Source: Conchocele bisecta (Eukaryota; Mollusca; Bivalvia; Lucinida; Thyasiridae). From it: 64,000 nt of DNA. Under the pieces are notes generated by a model, which was not told the DNA's origin, searched no databases, and saw nothing but the letters and a program-made list of their open reading frames with translations. The position numbers and the translations under genes were made by a program. The DNA lies in contig JAQRGA010000174.1 of NCBI GenBank assembly GCA_029237695.1, forward strand, positions 55,853-119,852. The letters run 5' to 3'. This document shows, piece after piece, positions 1-11,049 of this stretch. Within the stretch, counting starts at the first letter, position 1. Every line of letters begins with the position of its first letter.

Positions 1-870
1 TTCTATTTCTGACGTTATCATATTTTCTGTATATAACCTATGAGATTTATCTGTTCAATTGAATGAACATGATGGTTTTTTTTCTCGTCCAATTGAATAT
101 AAAAAAATACATATATATATAGATAATGGAGTGTGCGACTTGTTGTAAGACTTTTGCGTGTAAATACTATCTACGAAGGCATCTATCGAGACGTAGAAAA
201 TGTCCTTGTGTCGCCCCGCAATTTCAATGCCCCAGATGCCCTTGTAAATTCGTTAGTGCCCAAACTCTTTGTAGACATAAGCAACTACGCTGCCCTGTGG
301 CTAAAGGTGAACGCGGTAGACTAGAGCTGGTAGAATTAGTTGCTGATCTGCGAAATAAATTAGCTATAGTGGAGGAAGAAAATGCCGTGTTGGAAAATAA
401 ACTATCACACGCGGACGCATTGAAATTGCATTAATGATTTCGACGACACAATCTTTGGTGGTATCATTTTTTGACTCCCTCTATAGAAGGCGCATATTTC
501 GTAGGGGCTAGTGCGATTTCGGCTATTTTTTTTTTTTACTACTTTTTCGGAATTTTTCTTCTGATAATTAATTCGGCGGCCGGCGCATTATCGGGTGGCT
601 ATTTCGTTGGGTAGCCGAAACCATTACAGATTTGTCACTTTATATTTCTGGCGTTATCATATTTTCTGTATATACCTATGAGATTTATATGTTCAATTGG
701 ACCTCTTTTCAAATTATGTATTTATGACACCGATTGTCACGTTTTTACTACTTTTTCGAAATTCGGTCCAATTGAACAAACATTTCTTTTTTTTTTTCTT
801 TTTCGAAATGCGGTCCAATTTGTTATAATATTTTTTGTTATAACCTATTAGATTTATATGTTCAATTGGA
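1..870 (+). repeat. Three direct copies of an upstream-like segment
   Basis: A segment of about 60 bp occurs at about 1-62, 641-700 and, more diverged, 821-870. Each copy runs through a TATAACCTA or TATACCTATGAG motif to TTCAATTGRA. The palindromic word YCAATTGR also recurs near 54, 88, 691, 768 and 862. The first copy lies just upstream of the small zinc-finger ORF, so the units could be repeated promoters, but this is inference. No other gene is seen in 435-967. Confidence 0.55.
126..434 (+). CDS. Small protein with two C2HC zinc fingers and a coiled coil
   Basis: This 102-residue ORF starts at an ATG 3' of a TATA-rich stretch (ATATATATAGATA). Two zinc-binding modules are visible. The first is C3-x2-C6-x12-H19-x6-C26 and the second C35-x2-C38-x12-H51-x4-C56, so both end in Cys rather than the second His of a classical C2H2 finger. 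Residues about 65-97 are Leu/Glu rich with heptad spacing and should form a coiled coil. Paired short fingers followed by a coiled coil are a layout I associate with small proteins of large DNA viruses, but it is not diagnostic. The surrounding DNA has repeated upstream segments and a strong hairpin at 968-1035. No intron is needed. Function unknown; nucleic-acid binding is the obvious guess. It could also be a fragment of a cellular zinc-finger gene. Confidence 0.5.
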   Translation: MECATCCKTFACKYYLRRHLSRRRKCPCVAPQFQCPRCPCKFVSAQTLCRHKQLRCPVAKGERGRLELVELVADLRNKLAIVEEENAVLENKLSHADALKLH

Positions 871-967
871 AAAAACATGATGTATTATGACACCAATTGT
901 CACGTTTTTGTGTTTGTGACCAGTTTGTGCTATTGGACGAAAACACCTTTTCGATACTGTTGGTAGT

Positions 968-1035
968 AGTAGTATATAGGGTGGGAAAATGATACCACCG
1001 TTAGGTGGTATCATTTTGACTCCCTATATACTACT
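968..1035. repeat. Long two-part hairpin, terminator-like
   Basis: An inner stem AAATGATACCACC pairs with GGTGGTATCATTT around a GTTA loop (about 987-1016). An outer stem GTAGTATATAGGG pairs with CCCTATATACTAC. One arm, including GGTGGTATCATTTT and GACTCCCT, is repeated singly at about 457-480, shortly 3' of the zinc-finger ORF. It may mark a transcript end or an element end. Confidence 0.6.
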
Positions 1036-1203
1036 CAAGCAATGTTTTCTTGTTAACAATTGTTGGATTTACATTTATTGAGCATAGGCTGCATATGCAG
1101 CCTATGTTCAATAAATGTAAATCCATCAATTGAAATTTCCAGACGATCCTAAATTTGCAGCAACGAACATTTTAGTCGTACCAAGTTTAGTGAAACGGCC
1201 CCC
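1036..1203. mobile_element. Palindromic MITE, family C, left end missing
   Basis: The core 1065-1124 is a near-perfect palindrome centred on TGCATATGCA. The right end reads TTTTAGTCGTACCAAGTTTA then GTGAAACGGCCCC, matching the right terminal repeat of the copies at 40815-41032 and 43401-43649. The matching left terminus is absent, so this copy is 5' truncated. No ORF. Confidence 0.75.
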
Positions 1204-3281
1204 AGATATGCACAGAAAACAGATCCGTAAACAATTATTATCAAATGATATGGTGTGATTGGTAAACGTTATATGCAGAACATCACACGAAAAACAACAC
1301 AAATTATTGAGTATCTGAAACATCATCCGAGACACAGTACCTTTACTAACTGTACATATTATTACTGATGATGGGTGTCTGTTAACCTCAAGAATGGCTC
1401 AGTATAATTAAAATAGTTTGTCAGTAGTTTCAAGTTGAAATAAAAAAAAAACTGTTTCAAGATAAACGGTCCATTATCAGTTATTTTTTACCATATATGT
1501 ATGATAATTACAGATGTAAATGTAGGTCAATGTCATAACACTAATGATAATGTAATTATGTAAAGTGTATATCTGCAAGTGCATAAATAAGCAGTACTAG
1601 TTGCATCTGTGTATGTACTGTTATTAGTGAAAAACATTAAATTCAGATATGTACACGACACATGCTTTATGAGCTAAAAAAGCTGACCACTGAAGGTCAA
1701 GGTCATGACCTTGATGATAATAACATGTTATGATCAGAAAAGAAAATACATCAAGGATATTTTCATTCATTGCAAGTAAATTCCTGAAGCTGAAATCAAA
1801 ATATCAAGTTTTACAACATATTTTTAAAAATTGATTCCAAGTTACGACCGTATTGTGACGCTCTATTAATACAATGTATAATTTATGTAAAAATAGTAAT
1901 ACATAAATTAATACGATGTATATATTTATGTAATAATAATAATAATAATAATGTTATTTTACATGTCTAGTTTGTACTTTAACATGCTCCACGATATGAC
2001 GTCGGTATACGTTTTAGTTTTTCCTGATGACGTCATATCCTGGCAGTTACTATGGTAGAGTAAACAATGGCCATTGTTGAATCAGCTGTTTTGTTTCACA
2101 GAAAAGGTATTCAATTGTTTTGATGTAATTTGGGTATGCTTAGGGAATTGGTTAGTTTTAATTTAAGGAGGGAGTTTCTTGCATTATATGCAATAGGTCT
2201 GTTGTCATTTATAGTAGATTATTTAGAGTTTTATGGGGATTTTCTGAATTGATTTTTACAGGTCGGATTGTTTAAAGTTAACCAATTGATTCCAGAATTG
2301 CGGATTCTGTGCATTTTGTGCCTCTGATTAATATCACTGCGAATGTGCAGCATCTGGGTCTTTTTGGCATTGATTGTTTGACATTGTTATTGATAAAATA
2401 GTTTAGTTTCCACTAATTCAGTGAAGCAATAACAGTCTGATATATTGTTAATCTTGTAGAGTAGGACTACAGTTAAATGCATACTCTCTGAATTAGCATA
2501 GACTAGAATGAGATCATAGTACCTGTTATCATATTGTTGTTGCATATTTACGTCCATTAAACTGTATACTTGTACATCTTGCCCCCTGTAATGTTTCATT
2601 CCCTTTGACTGTGAGTTGTAAACATTTAACCTGGTATGGCGGTGTGGTATTCCCTGTAGACGACCCGACACGCTACCTCAATCGCGGTCGTCACAGTATT
2701 GTGCTGAACTATTTATTTATTTTCCATGTCTGTTATTACAGAATATAAGTGAAAATGGTACATAACTGAGTGTAATTGTTAGTTTTATAAATATTTTTGG
2801 CTCTCCTGAACATTTCGATATGATATGCCACTACAATATTGACGTTAGAGCCTTAAACACATTATTTCATTTGTTATAATACTAGGTTGTGTCCGACCTA
2901 GGAAAAGGAGCTGTAATTCGATATTTATTTTAATAAATATGTTCTAACTATGTTATTTTAGCAAGATAACAATAATTCTCAAATGAACATGTGCACTTTC
3001 CGCCAAAATATTCATATTAGCGTTAATAAAATCGCGGAATGTGTTATGATAGGAGGTCGTGTCCGACCAAAGTTAGAAGCCTTTTTCATGTATATAGAGT
3101 TATACCGATGAAAGCCGAAACATCCCGAATGCCTGTGTGCATGATATGTGTCATTGTACACATCGTGTTGCGGAATAACAACATGATCAAATGTGCATAT
3201 GTAAACTTTCACAATTGCAAACTGCAGACACACCGATGAATATCTGGTCATTATGTTATGCTATGCTATCGCTCGGCATAT
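1204..3281. other. No gene recognised; AT-rich
   Basis: Contains an (AAT)n run at about 1933-1955 and a perfect AGGTCATGACCT palindrome at about 1699-1711 next to a further AGGTCA half-site. CRE-like TGACGTCA words lie near 1998 and 2025. The short ORFs here lack recognisable motifs. Confidence 0.5.
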
Positions 3282-3450
3282 AGAGGATATTCAATCGTAC
3301 ATTTTGAATAGCGGGAAATAATACACGAGTGTGCGTCGGCTTCCGTGTAAGCCACGAGTGAGCATAGCGAACGAGTTGCTTGCACGGACGCTGACGGACA
3401 CGAGTGTATTTTTTCCGCTATTCAAACATGTACGATGGAATATCCTATTT
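3282..3450. repeat. Fold-back hairpin element
   Basis: The left arm runs ATATTCAATCGTACATTTTG, then AATAGCGGGAAATAATACAC. It is answered by GTGTATTTTTTCCGCTATTC and a CATGTACGATGGAATAT end. The arms are about 60 bp. It abuts the large inverted-repeat element that begins at about 3487. Confidence 0.65.
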
Positions 3451-3486
3451 ATTACACTTCCACGGCGGATACATATGCACATTTAG

Positions 3487-6400
3487 TAGGCGAATAGTAT
3501 TAGACATAAAATCGCCAAAGATCGGAAAAAAATAAGCCAAAGCTGAATTTTTCAGTATAGGTCTGGAATATCATTAGGAGAACCATATCAAAACTCCCCA
3601 TGAATCCCACTGGAGCTTAATCCAGAATTAAAGATGGCGTCCAAGATGGTATGAGTAGCTTAACCTTTCAAATATCCAAGATGGCTGACAAGAATGCCAA
3701 CAAAATATGTAAAAGTTACATTTTCTTCACAGCATATATGAATTGATTTTTAATTATCTTGGAGTTACATTCACTATTATTAAAGTTTCAATACTTTTAT
3801 ATTTGAAAGAATATGGCGTCCAAGATGGCCGCCAAAACTTTAAAACGGTGTACAGTATGCATACAGAAGGCCGCAGCCCGCATGTTGAGACTGCCTAGAC
3901 TTTTTCTAGTCCGATGGTGTATTGATAGTCCCACTATTTAGTGATCGTATCAGGGTGTATTTATGAGGTTAGATATACATGTATACAAGCAATTACTTTA
4001 GCATATGTCTATCTTCTGGAATTAATTCACATGTACTATACATTTGATAAAATAAAGCATATTGCAATACAGTATGATCCATATAATTCAATGTGGCCTC
4101 CAATATGACTGACACAACCTGCTAATTTGTATAATATATTGATCAGTAACAAACTGTGTATAATGTTTCAGAAGTATCTTCCTTTTACCGTAATTACATT
4201 TATATACGAGTACATTGTAGACATAACGTATACATTTCATGTGAAATAAGTAATTAGTTGTATGCATATATGCCTACTTTCAATTGTTTATATTATGATA
4301 TTGTCAGATCTTATATTTTAAGATATATATATTTTATAAATTATAATACATAACATATGCTAGCTAATAAAAGGATATATAGCATGACCTTTTCATGTGG
4401 CTACCAGGGATATATATTGTTTACAATGGTAAAAGTTATATATTATATGTAATGCATATGGTTTGCACGGTAATGCATACATTGTATAAGTACAGACTTT
4501 GTAGAATCATGCAATACTGATCTTGCATGTATATGAAAGTATGTGACACACTATCCAGGTCTTATTCCCTTGAAGTTTGCTGATGACAACCGAAGTTTGA
4601 AGAGTCTCCTGTCCGTGGGAACATGTTTACACTAACTGACAATATGTGGGTGGTTGTGTGGACGGTCAAGGATATCACGATTCACGATATCACGATTCTG
4701 GTAATGATGACCCGCATGGTCATCCTTACCAGAATCGTGATATCCTTGATTTGGCCCTCACTTACAATTTGGCTTTCTTGTACGTGAGTGTTGAAGCCGG
4801 TTATCCCAATTGTACGTGTATTAAGATTAGTGTACTCCGATTACGTTTAGGCGCTGGGACTAATTGATTCATATGCATTGAGGACCTGGCACAAATCTGG
4901 ATATTCTAAGTTGTGGGCTGAATACTAGTATATATGTTCTTGATGCAGATATTCAGTTCTGATTTTGGGATTTATGTTTATAGATGAAATACGGGATTTA
5001 CCCCCAGTTGTTCGGTGCCTAAAATGACCATAGCTGTTGACAGCCCGTTAAACACAATTAATCATATATCTATCTAGCATTCTAGCGGTCCAACACACGA
5101 GTTTAATGTTACATAATGTTTATACTTATTTTATTTTCTCTTCGGTGTATCATACGTCATATTTATGCACACCAGCTGAAACATGTCTCATCTGATACAT
5201 GTACATGATGTATACGGCATAGTATATAGCAAAAAACAACAACAAACCAGTATGAATCGAATCGATTCAGTCATCGCTCTGGACAAGGGATACACATATC
5301 GATCATTTAATATGGTGGTGGTATACATATGGTATACCAGTTCCTGCAGATGTCAAAAAGTGGAATATCGCACAAATTAGAATGTGAGTCTTGCATGAAC
5401 ATGTATATGTACGTTAATTTATTGTTTATTCGGTAAATATGGTCATAATGAGTGCAGCATTGTAAATTAAATGGATATTTCAAACTCGATCGATCAATCA
5501 TGTTTATCCGCGCGAATGGAACTACCAATTGATAATATAATATAGCTGCTGCTATCACCTCACATATGAACATTTTACTATTATGCTGCCCATCTTCCAC
5601 AAACAAATCGATTTGAAAATGAATTAGTTACACTTAATATATTTCTAGGTACCATCGTTTTTGGGTTAAACTACCGAAAACGATCAATGGTACTTATGAT
5701 CGATACGTTCAGTGTGGTGCTTCGTGGCGATAATGCCACTGGTGATTTGCTTAAAAGTTACCGATAAGTTTGCTAATTTATCAGGTTATTCCAATTAGTT
5801 ATGCGCTTACAAACATAATTGTGCTTGATAACGCTGCAATGAACTAACTCTGCCAATTTAAGACATGTTTCAAGCATAAATAGCAATAAAGTATTTTGTT
5901 TTATTTTTCATTTCTCTGTGCTGATTTGCCGTATAGATATGTAAGTTACTTGGCGATATTTCTCAAAATGTGTTGGCCATCTTGAATATCATTTTGCATA
6001 ATATAATAAATAAAGCATGCAGTAAATGTACTGCGTAGTTCAAATGTCTTCAAATCACCCATATAACAAATTCAAATATATTAATTACAGTAAATGTTAT
6101 AAATTTTATTTCAATGTTACGTCATTTTCAACATTTCCAGCATTTTGGCGGCCATCTTGAATATAATATATAAAATATGTATTAAATCTATTGCATAGTT
6201 GGAATGTCTCCTAATAACCCCAATATTACATTTGAAATAGTAATTCCAAATGTTTGCTCAGTTTAGAGAGTTAAGAGATGTTGGCGGCCATCTTGGACGC
6301 CATTTTGATTGTATTACATTTCACAATTTGGCTAATTATGATTCGTAAGTTATATTCGGTATGTTTCGGCACATTTCTTTCCCGATTGGTTTAGTTGATT

Positions 6401-6592
6401 TTGCACTAGTTATGATTTTTGTCATTTTGGCGGCCATTTTGGACGCCATCTTGATTCCTGGATTAAGCTCCAGTGTGATTCATGGGGAGGTTTGATATGT
6501 TATTACTATTAATGATATTTTGGTCATTTTCTGAAAAATTCAGCTTTGGCTTATTTTTTTTCCGATCTCAGACTTAATACTCTATACGCCTA
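3487..6592. mobile_element. 3.1-kb element with long inverted terminal repeats
   Basis: The left end (TAGGCGAATAGTATTA, then AGATCGGAAAAAAATAAGCC, AAAGCTGAATTTTTCAG) is matched in reverse by 6530-6592. Similarity continues inward through GGAGCTTAATCCAG (3611) and CTGGATTAAGCTCC (6462). The left half repeatedly carries AAGATGGC(C/G)GCC-like words and the right half their complement GGCGGCCATCTTG, so the whole element is an imperfect fold-back. It has no transposase ORF. A SINE lies inside at about 4640-5070. A similar design is seen at 33040-37485. Confidence 0.6.
4640..5070 (+). mobile_element. SINE copy, diverged, with internal hairpin
   Basis: It matches the other SINE copies by TTTGGCCCTCA, TGTACGTGAGTGTTGAA, ACCTGGCA, GCTGAATA, TTCAGTTCTGATTTTGGGAT and TGACCATAGCTGTTGACAG before GTTAAACAC. 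Near its 5' side an inverted repeat (AGGATATCACGATTC against GAATCGTGATATCCT, 4668-4746) has formed. The tRNA-like head is not clear here. Confidence 0.65.
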
Positions 6593-6757
6593 TAGTCTAT
6601 TTTTGAGATTATAATCAATGAATTGTGATGTGCGCATGCATAGTTATACAATTACGTGTTTTCCCGCGTTACGTTGTGTGACGTCAAATGTGACGCCATG
6701 TAAAACGTTTTGAAATCCAAATTACGCAGCTGTTTCTATGAACCAGATATATTTGAA

Positions 6758-6864
6758 TGCATGTTTGGAATGTGAGTGGTATATTCATTGTGTATTCAGT
6801 ATCACACTGTCAAGTGATGGTGATTGGTTTCTGGATCAATCAATGTCACTTGCCAGTACATGTG
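6758..6864. repeat. Truncated unit of the 133-bp tandem repeat
   Basis: It contains GTGTATTCAGTATCACACTG, CAAGTGATGGTGATTGGTTT and the CACTTGCCAGT end. This is the part of the repeat lying left of the SINE insertion; the repeat resumes at about 7311. Confidence 0.75.
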
Positions 6865-6865
6865 T

Positions 6866-7312
6866 GGTGGTCGGGCGAATGAGACGGCGTAAATTAACGG
6901 TATGGGTTCTTCCTTATAGGAATCAAGATTTGCCTGGTTTGGCCCTCATGTACGTTTTATCTTTGACTCTTTAGTTACCTGGGAGTTGAATTCATTATTG
7001 GGTTATTGCCCATTATAAAAGTAGTAAAATTATTACTGATCCTATTGCTTTTAGGAGGGGCCAAGTGATTCGGCTGTGGCGAGGACCTGGCATCAGATCA
7101 GGATTATTCTGATTTCAGGGCTGAATATATAGTTTTGTTATTGTAAATATTCAGTTCTGATTTTGGGATTTTCCCCCCATTTGTACATGTACTTGAACAT
7201 GTACATGTACGTGTACAGGTAATATATGGGATTGAGTATTAAACCCATTGACCCGGCCTTAAATGACCTTAGCTACTGATAGGCCGCTAAACCCCAACAA
7301 ACAAACAAACAT
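6866..7312 (+). mobile_element. SINE inserted in the 133-bp repeat
   Basis: Recognised by GGCGTAAATTAACGGTATGG, TTTGCCTGGTTTGGCCCTCA, GAGGACCTGGCATCAGATCA, TGATTTTGGGATTTTCCCCC, TGACCTTAGCTACTGATAGG and the tail AAACAAACAAAC. The insert is flanked by CACTTGCCAGT on the left and CATTTGCCAGT on the right, a target-site duplication with one mismatch. No protein is coded; SINEs rely on LINE enzymes for copying. Confidence 0.8.
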
Positions 7313-7475
7313 TTGCCAGTGCTATACTGAACAGTAAATAATGCATCCGTTATTATAATGCTAGTGGTAAATTCAATATGTTAATGTGTATTCAGTATCG
7401 CGCTGTCAAGTGATGGTGATTGGTTTCCGGATCAATCAATGTCACTTGCCAGTGCTATACTGCACAGTAAATAAG
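7311..7475. repeat. 133-bp repeat, part right of the SINE
   Basis: It resumes at TTGCCAGTGCTATACTGAAC and includes GTGGTAAATTCAATATGTTA and a second pass through the CACTTGCCAGT end. It belongs to the same array family as 8455-9255. Confidence 0.8.
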
Positions 7476-8454
7476 ACATATGTGACCATCCCGGGTCGTC
7501 GGGTGTGGTTTACGTCGGCTTGGATATGTGGGTGAGATTTATTGTAGTACTCGCCCTATTACCGGGTTGAATATTAAACGGGGAATTCAGCATCAAGCGG
7601 TAGCACCCCAGCTTACAGATTCCAAGCATAACCACACTATTCACCAGGAGGCAGAGGGGTCTGATCAGTTGGCGTATTAATAAATTAATAGTGCCAAAAG
7701 ATGTGTGTATACAATATAAAATTGTATAAATTAGGTTGCAGGTAGAAGTCAGATTGAAACGATAGCAAACTAATTTATTGATGTTGATGTCCAGAACATA
7801 CATACAGGTTAAACAGTTCCAAGTATGGATAATCTATTATTTCATGTAGGTATATTGAATACAGTTCCAGTTTGTGAATAATGGCTGGTATTCTGATACA
7901 TGTAGTAATATTTCACTGATAATAATGTTCTACATATATAGTTGCATGTGTACTTTCTGTAAATTGTAATGTTAATAAATAATTTCAACTTCCCTGTTAC
8001 ATGTAGATTCAACATGTAGGTAGTACCGCCTGACTGTATGCCGGGGTAATTGAAACTGATTTTACTAAATGTTGCAACGTGTTAGAAAGAGTGAGTCTTA
8101 ATCTCAGATGCCAATCAAACAATATATGAAACCATCTAACAAACATCTTTCTGATTTGAGCATAATTGGGATAAGTTTGACACTTTGACAGAGTATGCTT
8201 CCTGAGAGTCAAACATTGCATTTTGAAAACAATACATTCTCAGTGACAACATAGGGGCTTTTGGCATCTGATCTTATCAATATTATATTAGTTTGCAGTT
8301 AGAGTAGATATTATCCAACTTTTCTACTAATCTTAATCAAACAAGTTATTATGTTTTGAAACTTATCTGCTCATAATTATGAAATGCAGTTTATACAATA
8401 ATTGAAATATGTACATGAGAAAACATACATTATGATAAAATACTATGGTCACAC
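7476..8454. other. No gene recognised
   Basis: AT-rich spacer between two blocks of the 133-bp repeat. ORFs on both strands are short and without motifs. Confidence 0.5.
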
Positions 8455-9255
8455 AGTGACACATCTGTTATTATAATGTAAGTGGTAAATTCAATATGTT
8501 AATGTGTATTCAGTATCGCGCTGTCAAGTGATGGTGATTGGTTTCCGGATCAATCAATGTCACTTGCCAGTACTATACTGAACAATAAGTAATGCATCCG
8601 TTATTATAATGTAAGTGGTAAATTCAATATGTTAGTGTGTATTCAGTATCGCGCTGTCAAGTGATGGTGATTGGTTTCCGGATCAATCAGTGTCGCTTGC
8701 CAGTGCTATACTGCACAGTAAATGAGGCATCTGTTATTATAATGTAAGTGGTAAATTCAATATGTTAATGTGCATTCAGTCTCACCCTGTCAAGTTATGG
8801 TGATTGGTTTCCGGATCAATCAGTGTCACTTGCCAGTACTATACTGAACAGTACATAATGCATCTGTTATTATAATGTAGGTGGTAAATTCAATCGGTTA
8901 ATGTGTATTGAGGTGTTAATCGAGTATTGTATGTTCAGTATCGCATTGTCAATTGATGGTGATTGGTTTCCGGATCAATCAATGTCGCTTGCCAGTGCCA
9001 TACTGAACAGTAAATAATGCATCCGTTATTGTAATGTAAGTGGTAATATTCAATATGTTATTGGGTATTCAGTATCGCGCTGTCAAGTGATGGTTATTGG
9101 GGTCAGGATCAATCATTGTCGCTTGCCAGTGAATACTGAACAGTAAATAAGGCATTCGTTAATATAATGTAAATGGTATATTCAATGTGTTAATGGGTAT
9201 TCAGTATCGCATTGTCAAGTGATGGTTATTGGTTTCCGGATCAAACAGTGTCGCT
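8455..9255. repeat. 133-bp tandem repeat, about six units
   Basis: The anchor GTAAGTGGTAAATTCAATAT recurs at 8478, 8611, 8744, 8877 (variant), 9036 and 9169 (variant). The spacing is 133 bp except for one unit lengthened to 159 by an insert near 8895-8935. Later units are more diverged, and the right end decays into unique sequence. Confidence 0.9.
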
Positions 9256-9914
9256 TGTTCTTTTCTTTTATATTACGCTATATTCTAAATGAACACCAAA
9301 ACCATTTGTCACGATCTGATGTAATGGTATCGAGTACCTGTGGATATAGTAATGGTAATTTATCCAAGTGCCTGTGGGTATTAACAGTATTGGGAATGGT
9401 CACTCTGGTCAATGCTTTGGGTGTAATTATCTCACAATGGCTAGGCTTAGTTGTAGATAGGTAAGGTCATTACATTTCCGTAGTTGAGAAATTAGTGTGA
9501 ATACTCTGGACAGTCAGGTGGGAAAGTTTGTTGAAGTTGGATGTGTGTTGTGCAAATATTCACGATTTACGTCGTCTTATACAGCCCAGTTGGCGTAAAT
9601 ACCATGTAGTCGTGTTAGATAGTGGAGGTAAGAAATAAGAGATAACATAGTTGAACCTGGAGCAGTTTTAATTTGTAAAGTGGAACTGCATTGGCTGCAT
9701 AAATGTGTGCATAACTTTTGTCTGCAAACTGACTGGATTGTAGTTGTAATGGCTGTACCAACTATTAATATGCAAGTATGTTAATGTATAGCAAGGTGCA
9801 AATGTATCTCCACCCGAGACGTACGTAGCGACGGGTGTAGGCGCAGCATTCTTGCCTAGAGTAGACCAGTGACGGAAGGCTATGTGTAGACGAGGCAGAA
9901 TCGTGCTCCAGTGT
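9256..9914. other. No gene recognised
   Basis: Spacer between the 133-bp and 46-bp arrays. An 81-codon ORF at 9219-9464 is hydrophobic but starts inside the decayed repeat, and I do not support it as a gene. Confidence 0.5.
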
Positions 9915-10315
9915 AACTTGCTGCAGTGTGTGTAGCGGATGTGGCGTAACCCGCATGGGTAACTTGCTACAGTGTGTGTAGCAGATGTGACATAACCCGC
10001 ATGCGTAACTTGCTACAGTGTGTGTAGCAAAGTTTATGTAACCGTAACCAAGTTGAATAAAGCTACAGTGTTTACAACATTATGGTGTAACCAGTAATAC
10101 TTTGCTACAGTGTGTGTAGCAAATGTTGTGTAATCGTGGCCAAGATGTAACATGCTACAGTGTGTACAACAGATATGGTGTAATTCGTGTGTGCAACTTG
10201 CTACAGTGCGTGTAGCTACATTGTGTAACCCAGTGATCATTTGCTACAGTGTGTGTGTGTATATATACGCTGTGTAACCCATTGATCATTTGCTACAGCG
10301 TGTGCTACGGTATTG
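9915..10315. repeat. 46-bp tandem repeat with a hairpin in each unit
   Basis: About nine units carry variants of TGCTACAGTGTGTGTAGCA, whose ends TGCTACA and TGTAGCA are exact complements. The first units (9916, 9961, 10007) keep 46-bp spacing and the shared word GTAACCCGCATG; later units drift. One unit near 10245 has expanded into a TG/TA run. Confidence 0.85.
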
Positions 10316-11049
10316 GTATTATACGTGCGAGTGTTGTATGATATATACATGCAACGTAGTTAGTATAACCGTCTTTGCATTATGATGCTATAGTTCGTGT
10401 AGCAACGATGGAACTTGAAATTTGTGTGCAACAGTGCGTGAAGCCAGCATAAATCACCATGTCCATGTACAGTCTATAGACAGAAATTAACTATCACATA
10501 TTAGGAGATACATATAGAGTGTGCAACAATATGACAAATGATGGAATAGTAACTGTGACAAACTTGTAACTGTGATAAACTTGGTATCTTCATTTGGGAA
10601 TTTCACATTTATTGTAATTGTTATATGATATGTGCATGCATGTGTTTCATGTTCATTATTACTGAATGGTATGACATATTATATGCATGATTAATTGACA
10701 TTAATTGTATATAAGTAACTAGAGGAGTATAGTCGGGCAGTATCTGAAGATAGCATCATGGATGGAGTGGTAGTATAGGAGGAGGGGTATATAAATAGGT
10801 GGTATCGGAAGGAAGAGGTAGCATAGGAGGAATAGCATAGATTGAATAGTAGTGTAGTATGGGAATTTGTAACGTAGGAGGTTTAGTGTTGTAGGAGGAG
10901 TAACATAGAGAGCGGATAAGTGATAAGTAGTGGACGGTACTCTAGCACACCCTTATGCGTTTTGTACAGTGCAAATACCGTGTATATCTTGTAAATAAAT
11001 ACTCCATTGATATTTCTGAGCCACGAGTCTCACTGAGGTGTGACATTTT
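10316..11049. other. No gene recognised; purine-rich degenerate repeat at 10720-10920
   Basis: Words such as GTAGCATAGGAGGAATAG recur irregularly in 10730-10915. The rest is unique AT-rich sequence up to the truncated 5' end of LINE A. Confidence 0.45.

Noticed and set aside
4646..4867. 73-codon ORF with a Gly/His-rich start
   Set aside because: It lies wholly in a SINE copy and its palindromic expansion.
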